Below, piece by piece: positions 1 through 5,444 of a stretch of 5,686 nucleotides of DNA (the stretch's first letter is position 1; every line of letters begins with the position of its first letter). The notes below the pieces were generated by a model. It was given only the letters and a program-made list of their open reading frames with translations. It made no database searches and was not told where the DNA came from. The translations under genes were made by a program, and so were the position numbers. Source of the DNA: Acidimangrovimonas sp. (lineage in GTDB: Bacteria; Pseudomonadota; Alphaproteobacteria; Rhodobacterales; Rhodobacteraceae); contig JASBUM010000099.1 in the NCBI GenBank assembly GCA_030147905.1, positions 1 through 5,686 on the forward strand. Reading direction: 5' to 3'.

Positions 1-925
1 AGGCGCGCACGACCCGCCCGACATAGGCCCGCGAGCGCTGCCGCCCCTCGATCTTCAGCGCGCGGACGCCCGCCCGCGCCAGCGCCGGGATGAGCGCCGC
101 GGCATCGAGACTGACCGGATCCTCGAAGAAATGCCCGCGCGCCTCCGCCGCCGCACCTGCGACTGCGCCAACGCCCGCGTCGTCGTCGTCATCATCACGC
201 GCCGGGCTGGAGAAGCAGCCCTTGCAAAGCGTCGGATAGGGCACCGGCGTATCGGCCGCGCTGCGCTGGATCAGGAAGCCGCCCAGACGCGCGCTCTGCG
301 CGCCGTCCTGTCCGGTGTCGTAGCGCACATGCTCGGCCGGCGAGCAGACACCGTCGAGATTGGGCGCGCGTCCGGTCGCGTAGGACGACAACGAGCAGCG
401 TCCCTCGGCCATGACGCACAGGCCGCCGAAGACGAAGGCCTCGGTCTCGATGTCGATCGCGCGGTTGATGGCGGCGATCTCCTCGACGCTGAGCACCCGC
501 GGCAGCACCACGCGGCGGATGCCGAAGCGTCGGGCATAGAAATTGATCAGATCGGGATTGGCGGCGGCGGCCTGCACCGACAGATGGCGGCGCAGATCGG
601 GGTGATGCGTCGCCGCGCGATCCAGAAGCCCCGGATCGGCGAGGATCACCGCATCGGCGCCCAGCGCGGCCGCGTCGGCCAGCGCCCGCCGCCATGGCCC
701 GGGATCGCCCGCCCGCGGATAGGTGTTGACCGCGATCATCAGCCGCGCACCGGCGGCATGGGCGTCGGTCACCGCGCGCTCCATCTCGGCGCGGTCGAAA
801 TTGAGACCGGGAAAGTTGCGCGCATTGGTCTCGTCGGCGAAGCCGCAATAGACGCAATCGGCACCGGCGGCGAGCGCGGTGCGCAGCGCGGCCGGGGTTC
901 CGGCGGGACAGACCAGCTCGATCAT
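1..925 (-). CDS. ubiU: UbiU, O2-independent ubiquinone hydroxylation protein (U32 peptidase family), 3' end missing
   Basis: UbiU works with UbiV as a Fe-S heterodimer that hydroxylates the ubiquinone ring without oxygen, in the cytoplasm. The 308 codons present begin MIELVCPAGTPAALRTAL and include YCGFADETNARNF, typical of U32-family proteins. Cysteines C170, C177, C194 and C234 have spacings of 7, 17 and 40, close to the four cluster ligands of E. coli UbiU as I recall them (C169, C176, C193, C232). Near the end, FFEDPVSLDA and ALKIEGRQRSRAYVGRV match the family's C-terminal part. E. coli UbiU is about 331 residues, so roughly 25-50 residues lie outside the window. An unusual insert of about 25 residues (about 239-264) holds six aspartates and then an Ala/Gly run. 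The ATG overlaps the ubiT stop (ATGA), implying translational coupling. ubiV is expected downstream, off the left edge. The U32 name is historical, and no protease activity is implied. Confidence 0.93.
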   Translation of the reverse strand, partial: MIELVCPAGTPAALRTALAAGADCVYCGFADETNARNFPGLNFDRAEMERAVTDAHAAGARLMIAVNTYPRAGDPGPWRRALADAAALGADAVILADPGLLDRAATHHPDLRRHLSVQAAAANPDLINFYARRFGIRRVVLPRVLSVEEIAAINRAIDIETEAFVFGGLCVMAEGRCSLSSYATGRAPNLDGVCSPAEHVRYDTGQDGAQSARLGGFLIQRSAADTPVPYPTLCKGCFSSPARDDDDDDAGVGAVAGAAAEARGHFFEDPVSLDAAALIPALARAGVRALKIEGRQRSRAYVGRVVRA

Positions 926-1485
926 CGGACCGGCTCCGCTGCGCGGTGCAGCGGCAGGTGCAGCTGCCGGCCCGCCAGATCCATCGCCGGCCCGACAAGC
1001 CGCCGCAACGGCCCCGCCAGCGCCGCCAGATCAGTGCCGAGGTCGATCTCGGCGTCGTCGATGGCGTTGCGCAGCGCGAGTGCGGCAGCCGTATCGCCGG
1101 CAATCGTCACCCGGCGCGAGAAGAACAGCGCATCGCCGTCCCACACCCCGTGCACCCTGCCCAGCAGCGCCGCGAGAGGCCCCGAGATGGTCACGTCGGC
1201 CCGCGGCACCGGCGGCTGGCCGCGCGGCAGAAGGCGGGCGCGAAACCATCGCCCCCGGCGCACCAGCAGCACCGCATGGGGCAGATCCTCGGGCACGATG
1301 AGAAAGCGTGCATCCGCATGCGGGCCAAGCCGCGCGATCAATCCGGGGTGACGCGCGAGGACCGCGCGCGTCAGGCGGTCGACCACCCGTTCGGCCGGCC
1401 AGCGCGGCAGCCGCGCCACCGCTCTCGACAAGCGGGGCGGCAAGGGCGTGATCGCGGGCTCTTGCGAGCCGCGTTCGTCGTCCAT
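922..1485 (-). CDS. ubiT: UbiT, SCP2-domain accessory factor of anaerobic ubiquinone synthesis
   Basis: UbiT is a lipid-binding SCP2 protein needed for O2-independent ubiquinone synthesis; it is thought to bind or present the polyprenylated intermediates to UbiU-UbiV. From the chosen start the product is 187 residues (E. coli about 174). The SCP2 part covers about 32-150 and ends in the diagnostic stretch ISGPLAALLGRVHGVWDGD, ALFFSRRVTIAGDT, then LALRNAIDDAEIDL (98-149). The first 30 residues, rich in Pro and Arg, match the usual N-terminal extension only loosely. I chose ATG 1485 because GGAAGGGG precedes it by 5 nt and the length fits the family. In-frame starts farther upstream exist (1515, 1530, four ATGs at 1551-1587, GTG 1632) and would add up to 49 residues, including four MPGK repeats. 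The stop overlaps the ubiU start by 4 bp. Expression probably comes from the FNR-controlled divergent region. Confidence 0.9.
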   Translation of the reverse strand: MDDERGSQEPAITPLPPRLSRAVARLPRWPAERVVDRLTRAVLARHPGLIARLGPHADARFLIVPEDLPHAVLLVRRGRWFRARLLPRGQPPVPRADVTISGPLAALLGRVHGVWDGDALFFSRRVTIAGDTAAALALRNAIDDAEIDLGTDLAALAGPLRRLVGPAMDLAGRQLHLPLHRAAEPVR

Positions 1486-1490
1486 CCAAT

Positions 1491-1498
1491 CCCCTTCC
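1491..1498 (-). promoter_or_regulatory. Ribosome binding site deciding the ubiT start
   Basis: On the minus strand GGAAGGGG lies 5 nt before ATG 1485. It is the best-placed Shine-Dalgarno match that also gives a family-length UbiT. A rival, GGGGAAGG placed 8 nt before ATG 1530, would add 15 residues, so the start is likely but not settled. Confidence 0.6.
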
Positions 1499-1540
1499 AA
1501 CCGGTCATCGTCCATCCGCTGCCCATCCATCAAAATCGCC

Positions 1541-1587
1541 TTCCCCGGCATCTTCCCCGGCATCTTTCCCGGCATCTTTCCCGGCAT
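1541..1587. repeat. 12-bp tandem repeat, about four copies
   Basis: The unit CCCCGGCATCTT or its variant TCCCGGCATCTT recurs with a period of exactly 12 bp; the four CAT trinucleotides sit at 1549, 1561, 1573 and 1585. On the minus strand each unit reads GGGAAAGATGCC or GGGGAAGATGCC, so each contains a purine-rich Shine-Dalgarno-like stretch and an ATG. Read in the ubiT frame it encodes four MPGK units. As 12 is a multiple of 3, copy-number change would not shift the ubiT frame. Confidence 0.9.
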
Positions 1588-1655
1588 CCCGCCACCGCTG
1601 CGCCGTCCGACTTCCCGGCCGAGCCGCGGCACGGGCGGTGCGCGCGGGTCGCCTT

Positions 1656-1760
1656 TGCCGCCCCGTCTTCACTGCGCCGTCTGCAGGGGCAATCTTCACC
1701 GCCCCGTCTTTATTACCGCCCCGTATTACCGCCCCGTCTTCATTACCGCCCCGTCTTCAT
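1656..1760. repeat. 17-bp imperfect tandem repeat
   Basis: The consensus ACCGCCCCGTCTTCATT starts at 1698, 1715, 1728 and 1745. The 1715 copy is only 13 bp because it lacks CTTC. A further related copy, TGCCGCCCCGTCTTCACT, lies apart at 1656. The array is in the long ubiT leader, about 170 to 300 bp upstream of its start codon. It has no inverted symmetry and no coding role that I can see. It could be a slippage-prone micro-array or a binding array for an unknown protein. Confidence 0.85.
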
Positions 1761-1932
1761 TGCCCGGCTGCGCAGGCCGGACGCCCCCCCCAACCGGAGC
1801 CGCCTGCCGTGGGGCGTCATCCGCACACACACCGATGGCGGGGAACGCATCCTCCCTGGCCCCGCCTTCGGCGCCCCGATCAACCCGCGCGCCGCAAGCG
1901 TGCCGCGACTCGATGGCCGTGCCTTCCCTTGC

Positions 1933-1941
1933 GGCCTAGCA
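1933..1941 (-). promoter_or_regulatory. Candidate extended -10 element of the leftward (ubiT-ubiU) promoter
   Basis: On the minus strand TGCTAGGCC forms a TG-N-hexamer extended -10. The hexamer begins 29.5 bp from the FNR box centre, which would place transcription start near 1926 and the box at -41.5, the classic class II FNR position. The hexamer TAGGCC itself is a poor match to TATAAT, so the support is mainly its position. Confidence 0.4.
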
Positions 1942-1960
1942 GTCCGGCCCGACGCGGGAA

Positions 1961-1974
1961 TTGACTTGCATCAA
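1961..1974. promoter_or_regulatory. FNR/FnrL binding site
   Basis: TTGACTTGCATCAA matches the FNR consensus TTGAT-N4-ATCAA at 9 of 10 defined positions. It lies between the divergent ubiTU and ubiDX units, 107 bp before the ubiD ATG. FNR-type regulators carry an O2-labile 4Fe-4S cluster and activate genes when oxygen is scarce. In E. coli ubiUV is known to be FNR-activated, so the site fits its neighbours. A Dnr/Nnr-type CRP/FNR-family regulator responding to nitric oxide could use the same box. Confidence 0.85.
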
Positions 1975-1993
1975 GTCCGCCGCCTTCCGCCGC

Positions 1994-2002
1994 TGCTATG
2001 GC
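1994..2002 (+). promoter_or_regulatory. Candidate extended -10 element of the ubiDX promoter
   Basis: TGCTATGGC is a TG-N-hexamer extended -10. Its hexamer (1997-2002) starts 29.5 bp from the FNR box centre, so transcription would begin near 2009 with the box centred at -41.5. This leaves a leader of about 73 nt before ubiD. The arrangement mirrors the leftward element base for base in distance. Confidence 0.5.
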
Positions 2003-2081
2003 CCGGAGCCGGGCGGCATGGCGCAGCCACGCGCATCCCGCCGGCTGCCCGAAAACGCCGCCCATCACCCAAGGAGCCCCC

Positions 2082-3752
2082 ATGCGCCGCCTGCCGATCT
2101 TCCGAGACCTGCGCGATTTCCTCGCCGATTGCGCCCGGCAAGACGAATGGCGCGCGATCGAACCGCCGGTCTCGACCGTCCATCAGATGACCGCCGTGCA
2201 CCGGCGGGTGCTGATGGCGGGGGGGCCGGTCCTCCAGTTCGATCAGCCGCTGCTCGCCGATGGCAGCCGCTCGACGATGCCGGTGGTCACCAATCTGTTC
2301 GGCACGCGGCGACGGGTGGCGGCCGGGCTGGGGCTGACCCCCGACCAGATCCCCGCCTTCGGCGCCTTTCTCGCAGCGCTGCGCGCGCCCCAGCCACCCG
2401 CGGGGCTTGGCGATGCGCTCGCCCGCTGGCCCGAGTTCCGCGCAGCCCTCGCCGCGCGCCCCGCCATCGGACGACTGGCGCCCGTCCAGGCGGTGACCGA
2501 AGCCGCACCCGACCTGACCCGCCTTCCTGCCCAGACCTGCTGGCCCGGCGACGCGGGACCGCTGCTGACATGGGCGGTGGTCATCACCCGTCCCCACGGC
2601 AGCGATCCGCGCGATCCGGCGCCCTGCAACGCCGGGATCTACCGTGCGCAGATCCTCGGCCCCGACAGGCTGATCCTGCGTTGGCTGCCGCAACGCGGCG
2701 GGGCCGCACATTACCGCAGCTGGATGCGCGCCGGCCAGCCGATGCCGGTCGCGGTCGTGCTGGGCGCCGATCCGGCGCTTCTGCTGGCCGCGGCGCTGCC
2801 CCTGCCCGAAGGCGTCTCCGAGTTGGCCTTCTCGGGCGTGCTGCGTGGCGCGAGCAGCGCGCTGGTGCCGGCCCGGACCGTGCCGATGCTGGTCCCGGCC
2901 CGCGCCGAGATGGTGATCGAGGGCCATTGCCACCCGCAGGAGACCGCGCCCGAGGGGCCCTTCGGCGACCATACCGGCTATTACAACGCGGCCGAGCCCT
3001 TCCCGGTGATGCGGGTCACCGCCCTCACCCGGCGCGAGTCACCGCTCTATCTGTCGACCTATACCGGCCGACCCCCGGATGAGCCGGCGATCATCGGCGC
3101 GGTCTTCAACGACCTCACCCTGCCGGTGATCCGCCAGTCCCTGCCGGAGCTGCGCGACCTGTGGCTGCCGCCCGCGGCCTGTTCCTACCGCATCGCGGTG
3201 GCCGCCATCGACAAGCGCTATCCCGGTCAGGCGCGCCGGGTGATGATGGCGCTGTGGGGGATGCTGGCGCAATTCAGCTATACCAAGATGATCGTCGTGG
3301 TCGACGACGACATCGACGTACGCAACTGGGACGACATCGCCTGGGCGCTGGCGACGCGGATGGATCCGGGGCGCGACCTGACGGTGCTGGAACGGACGCC
3401 GATGGACTACCTCGATTTCGCCGCGCCGCTTCCCGGTCTGGCGGGAAAGCTCGGCATCGATGCCACCACCAAGATCGGCCCCGAAACCACCCGCGCATGG
3501 GGCGAGGTCATGCATATGAGCCCCGAGGCCGAGACCTTCGCCGCGGATCTTCTGGCGCGTTGCGGCGTGACCGGGACACCACCGCCGGCGCGGCCGCGCA
3601 CGGACCTGCCCGCGAAGGCCACCGGAGCCGCCCGCCACGGCCCGTCCGCCGACATCTCCACGGGCAACGACACCTCCCCGTGCAACGACACCTCCCCGGA
3701 CAGCGGCGTCATCCGTCCCTTCGTCGGCCGGACCGACGGAGAACCGGCGTGA
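2082..3752 (+). CDS. ubiD: UbiD, prFMN-dependent 3-polyprenyl-4-hydroxybenzoate decarboxylase with an extra C-terminal tail
   Basis: UbiD removes the ring carboxylate of 3-polyprenyl-4-hydroxybenzoate in ubiquinone synthesis, using prenylated FMN supplied by UbiX. The 556-residue product follows E. coli UbiD (about 497) closely, with TYTGRPPDEPA (326-336), LPPAACSYRIAV (362-373), DDDIDVRNWDDIAWALATRMDP (408-429) and PMDYLDFAAP (440-449). The pattern N183-AGIY-R188 matches the cofactor metal ligand and catalytic arginine of the family. H210 and E247 are candidate metal ligands. E287 and E291 in ETAPEGPFGDHTGYYN are the conserved acidic active-site residues. The ATG was chosen because AAGGAG (2071-2076) sits 5 nt upstream. 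The last 60 or so residues (about 495-556) extend past the usual end, are rich in Pro, Ala, Ser and Thr, and contain an internal repeat. The stop overlaps the ubiX GTG by 4 bp. FNR control is inferred from the upstream box. Confidence 0.95.
   Translation: MRRLPIFRDLRDFLADCARQDEWRAIEPPVSTVHQMTAVHRRVLMAGGPVLQFDQPLLADGSRSTMPVVTNLFGTRRRVAAGLGLTPDQIPAFGAFLAALRAPQPPAGLGDALARWPEFRAALAARPAIGRLAPVQAVTEAAPDLTRLPAQTCWPGDAGPLLTWAVVITRPHGSDPRDPAPCNAGIYRAQILGPDRLILRWLPQRGGAAHYRSWMRAGQPMPVAVVLGADPALLLAAALPLPEGVSELAFSGVLRGASSALVPARTVPMLVPARAEMVIEGHCHPQETAPEGPFGDHTGYYNAAEPFPVMRVTALTRRESPLYLSTYTGRPPDEPAIIGAVFNDLTLPVIRQSLPELRDLWLPPAACSYRIAVAAIDKRYPGQARRVMMALWGMLAQFSYTKMIVVVDDDIDVRNWDDIAWALATRMDPGRDLTVLERTPMDYLDFAAPLPGLAGKLGIDATTKIGPETTRAWGEVMHMSPEAETFAADLLARCGVTGTPPPARPRTDLPAKATGAARHGPSADISTGNDTSPCNDTSPDSGVIRPFVGRTDGEPA
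3664..3699. repeat. 18-bp direct repeat inside the ubiD tail
   Basis: GCAACGACACCTCCCCG followed by T or G occurs twice back to back (3664-3681 and 3682-3699), differing only at the last base. It is in frame with ubiD and encodes the duplicated element NDTSP within the tail (residues 529-539). It looks like a slippage or duplication product in a segment under weak constraint. Confidence 0.9.
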
Positions 3753-4339
3753 AGCCGCGTGTCGTCCTTGGCGTGAGCGGGGCCTCGGGCGCCGCGCTTG
3801 CGCCAGCGGTGGCCGCACGCCTCCATGCCATCGGAGCGGAGGTCGAGCTGGTGCTCAGCCGCGCCGCCCGGCTCACGCTCGCGGCAGAATGCGGACCGCG
3901 CGCCGCCGCCGAACTGGCCGCAGCCTGCGATCGCCACCACGGCGCCGGCGCCCTGGGCGCACCGATCGCCTCGGGAAGCTACCCGGCGGCCGGGATGATC
4001 GTGGCGCCCTGCTCCATGCGCAGCCTCGCCGCGATCGCGGCGGGGCTGGACGACAACCTGCTCATCCGCGCGGCCTCGGTCCAGCTGAAGGAACGCCGCA
4101 CGCTGGTGCTGATCGCGCGCGAATCGCCGCTGACACTCGCCCATCTGTCCAACATGACGCGCGTCACCGAGATGGGCGCCATCGTCATGCCGCCGGTGCC
4201 GGCCTTCTATCTCGGGCATACCACCCTCGCCGAGACGATAGACCAGATCGCTGCACGGGCGACCGATCTGCTGCGCCTGGCCCCGCCCCGGGCGCGCGCA
4301 TGGTCCGGGCAACCGGGCAAGCGCCCCGACCGGCGCTGA
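3749..4339 (+). CDS. ubiX: UbiX, flavin prenyltransferase
   Basis: UbiX joins a dimethylallyl group from dimethylallyl phosphate to reduced FMN, producing the prFMN cofactor of UbiD. The product is 196 residues (family about 190-210). It starts VKPRVVLGVSGASGAAL with the GASG flavin-binding loop. Then come APCSMRSLAAIAAGL (86-100), DDNLLIRAASVQLKERR (101-117), ARESPL (123-128), SNMTRVTEMGAIVMP (134-148) and PAFY (151-154). K114, R124, E125, Y154 and W185 keep a constant offset of 15 from K129, R139, E140, Y169 and W200 of Pseudomonas UbiX (numbering from memory), so the active site looks complete. After PAFY the common proline (FYxxP) is replaced by histidine (FYLGH). The GTG start overlaps the ubiD TGA, with GGAGAA (3738-3743) 5 nt upstream. 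Coupled translation of enzyme and cofactor maker is expected. No clear terminator follows. Confidence 0.95.
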   Translation: MKPRVVLGVSGASGAALAPAVAARLHAIGAEVELVLSRAARLTLAAECGPRAAAELAAACDRHHGAGALGAPIASGSYPAAGMIVAPCSMRSLAAIAAGLDDNLLIRAASVQLKERRTLVLIARESPLTLAHLSNMTRVTEMGAIVMPPVPAFYLGHTTLAETIDQIAARATDLLRLAPPRARAWSGQPGKRPDRR

Positions 4340-4458
4340 CCCCTGCGCGCAAGGTCCCGCCCCCCCGCGCCTCGGCCGCATGTCGCCCCGCAGTCAGCCC
4401 CGCCGGCCGCGGCGCTGCCCCGGAACCGAAACCCGAATATCGAAGCGCCGGCCTCTTC

Positions 4459-4502
4459 TTTCGGGACGAAATACCGCGGGGGTCCGGGGGCCGCGCCCCC
4501 GG
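4459..4502. repeat. Paired-hairpin palindromic element
   Basis: Two adjacent inverted repeats are visible. The first is TTTCG-GGA-CGAAA (4459-4471). The second is CCGGGGGC-CGC-GCCCCCGG (4484-4502), a perfect 8-bp stem. Similar units (TTTCGG...CGAAA, then GGGGGTCCGGGGGC...GCCCCCGG) are, as I recall, scattered between genes in Rhodobacterales genomes, so this is probably a dispersed REP-like element. It may also slow or end transcription from ubiDX, although no T tract follows. Confidence 0.65.
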
Positions 4503-4588
4503 GGCGTCCGGTGCCACTACCCGGCCCGTGTCCGGCCCGCCCGCCACCGCCTGCGCCTCGCGAACCGACGTCTCCGCCCAAAGCAGCC

Positions 4589-4602
4589 TTACAAATAAGT
4601 AA
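4589..4602. promoter_or_regulatory. AT-rich inverted repeat, possible promoter or operator of the membrane protein gene
   Basis: TTAC-AAATAA-GTAA lies 94 bp before the ATG at 4696 and is the only clearly AT-rich patch in this gap. It could hold a -10 element (TACAAA or AAATAA) or a binding site. I see no convincing -35 partner, so the call is tentative. Confidence 0.25.
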
Positions 4603-4695
4603 CCCCACTGAAAGGCCCATGGCAGGGCGCGGGGCCAAGCACCAACCCGTGGCGCCGTCGGAAGGCACCGCATCCCAAGGCCCGAGGACGGTTTC

Positions 4696-5373
4696 ATGAC
4701 GGATGATCCCTTCGAACACGACGCTGTCCGCTCGCTGGCCCCGATCGGGGTCACCCGCACGCCCCCCGCCGCCGCCCCCGCCCCCGGCCCCGCCCCCGCG
4801 CGCGTGCCTGCGTTGACCGACGGATCCCGGCGGATCAAGCTGATGGCCGCGGCGGCGGCCAAAACCTTCGCCGGTTTCTTCAAAGCCGCGCTCGGCTTCT
4901 CGGCCGCGCTCGCGTTCCCCTTCCACGGCCGGTGGCACAGCGCGGGCACGCTGTCGATCCATGCCATCCACAGCGCCCGGCGCAGCGGGTGGTACTGGCT
5001 GGCGATCCCTTTCACCCTCGCGCTGGGCACCGCCGGGGTCGTTCCGGTCCCGGCAGGGAGCGCAAGCGCACCGGGCCACCTGCCCGCGGGGCTGATCTTC
5101 GTGGCGGTGGTCGGCGCCATGACCTTCGCCCATACCCGAAGCCTTCCGGGCGGAATCGCGGCCTTCTGGATGGCCTGCACCATGGCCGGGCCGTTCGGGG
5201 CCTCGTTCGCGGAGCTGCCGCCACAGCCGGTCGCCCGTGGCACGCCCGGGGCGGGCACACTCGCCACCTCGGGGATCGTGCTGTCGGTGATCGGGCTGAG
5301 CGTGCCCTGCATCTTGATGCCGCGCCACGGCCGCGACGATACCAGACCGCGCGGAGGCATCGAACGCAGATGA
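4696..5373 (+). CDS. Unrecognised integral membrane protein
   Basis: I do not recognise this 225-residue product. The first 48 residues are hydrophilic and include a Pro/Ala stretch (23-39, PPAAAPAPGPAPARVPA). Hydrophobic segments follow at about 50-74, 98-117, 129-172 (possibly two spans) and 188-208, and then a basic tail ends in GIERR. This suggests four or five membrane spans in the inner membrane. Between spans 1 and 2 is a polar loop, HGRWHSAGTLSIHAIHSARRSG, rich in His and Arg. GAGG (4684-4687) sits 8 nt before the ATG, and third codon positions are strongly G/C, as in the neighbouring genes, which supports a real gene on this strand. It stands 122 bp before a response regulator on the same strand, so it may belong with that two-component system, but nothing in the protein proves this. 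Confidence 0.7.
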   Translation: MTDDPFEHDAVRSLAPIGVTRTPPAAAPAPGPAPARVPALTDGSRRIKLMAAAAAKTFAGFFKAALGFSAALAFPFHGRWHSAGTLSIHAIHSARRSGWYWLAIPFTLALGTAGVVPVPAGSASAPGHLPAGLIFVAVVGAMTFAHTRSLPGGIAAFWMACTMAGPFGASFAELPPQPVARGTPGAGTLATSGIVLSVIGLSVPCILMPRHGRDDTRPRGGIERR

Positions 5374-5388
5374 GAAATTCCGTACCAA

Positions 5389-5407
5389 TTGAACCGTCAG
5401 AGTTCAA
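5389..5407. promoter_or_regulatory. 19-bp palindrome upstream of the response regulator gene (candidate operator)
   Basis: TTGAAC-CGTCAGA-GTTCAA is a perfect 6-bp inverted repeat with a 7-bp spacer. It lies 15 bp after the membrane gene stop and 88 bp before the response regulator ATG. A -10-like TATGCA (5429-5434) would put the palindrome centre near -43, a typical activator position. It could be an autoregulatory site, though OmpR-family regulators more often use direct repeats. Confidence 0.45.
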
Positions 5408-5444
5408 ATCCGGGCCGCGATCCCCCAGTATGCAGCCCAACCTT

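Larger units (their letters stand above)
1486..2081. other. Divergent intergenic/control region between ubiT and ubiD
   Basis: These 596 bp separate the two divergent transcription units. I see no convincing gene here: the open frames are rich in Pro, Arg and Ala, resemble no known protein, and one of them consists largely of repeats. From left to right it holds the alternative ubiT starts, a 12-bp tandem repeat, a 17-bp tandem repeat, about 200 bp without recognisable signals (1762-1932), a leftward -10-like element, the FNR box, a rightward -10-like element and the ubiD ribosome binding site. If the leftward promoter is right, ubiT has an unusually long leader of about 440 nt. Confidence 0.7.
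4340..4695. other. Intergenic stretch between ubiX and the membrane protein gene
   Basis: This 356-bp gap has no gene I can support. It contains a paired-hairpin repeat (4459-4502) in its middle and an AT-rich patch with a short inverted repeat (4589-4602) near the right end. Both may mark the boundary between the quinone operon and the next unit. Confidence 0.6.

Noticed and set aside
1..925. Annotation of the left gene as a collagenase-like peptidase
   Set aside because: The four-cysteine pattern and the adjoining ubiT point to UbiU; the peptidase name reflects an old family label.
131..1351. 406-codon open frame on the plus strand opposite ubiU and ubiT
   Set aside because: It is antisense to two clearly conserved genes, and its translation is Arg/Gly/Ala-rich without family motifs; it is an effect of high GC.
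1505..1699. Possible 64-residue leader peptide on the minus strand ahead of ubiT
   Set aside because: It begins with a weak GTG, is made largely of the 12-bp repeat read in another frame, and has no recognisable features.
1656..1760. CRISPR array or replication iterons
   Set aside because: The repeats are contiguous, with no unique spacers and no cas genes, and there is no replication gene nearby.
1998..2081. Upstream extension of ubiD by 28 codons
   Set aside because: The ATG at 2082 has AAGGAG 5 nt before it and matches the start of UbiD homologues. The upstream start would lie at the predicted -10 element, before the predicted transcription start.
946..2190. 414-codon plus-strand frame crossing ubiT, the control region and the ubiD start
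   Set aside because: It is antisense to ubiT, includes repeat-encoded HLPRHLSRH runs, and overlaps the ubiD start in another frame.
4321..4336. GCGCC-N6-GGCGC hairpin at the ubiX stop as a terminator
   Set aside because: The stem has only 5 bp, lies within the coding end and is not followed by T residues; such dyads are frequent by chance at this GC content.
4185..5388. Two overlapping minus-strand frames of about 390 codons across the right-hand gap and the membrane gene
   Set aside because: Their translations are low-complexity and Arg/Gly/Pro-rich with no motifs. The plus-strand frame has hydrophobic spans, a ribosome site and proper G/C third positions.
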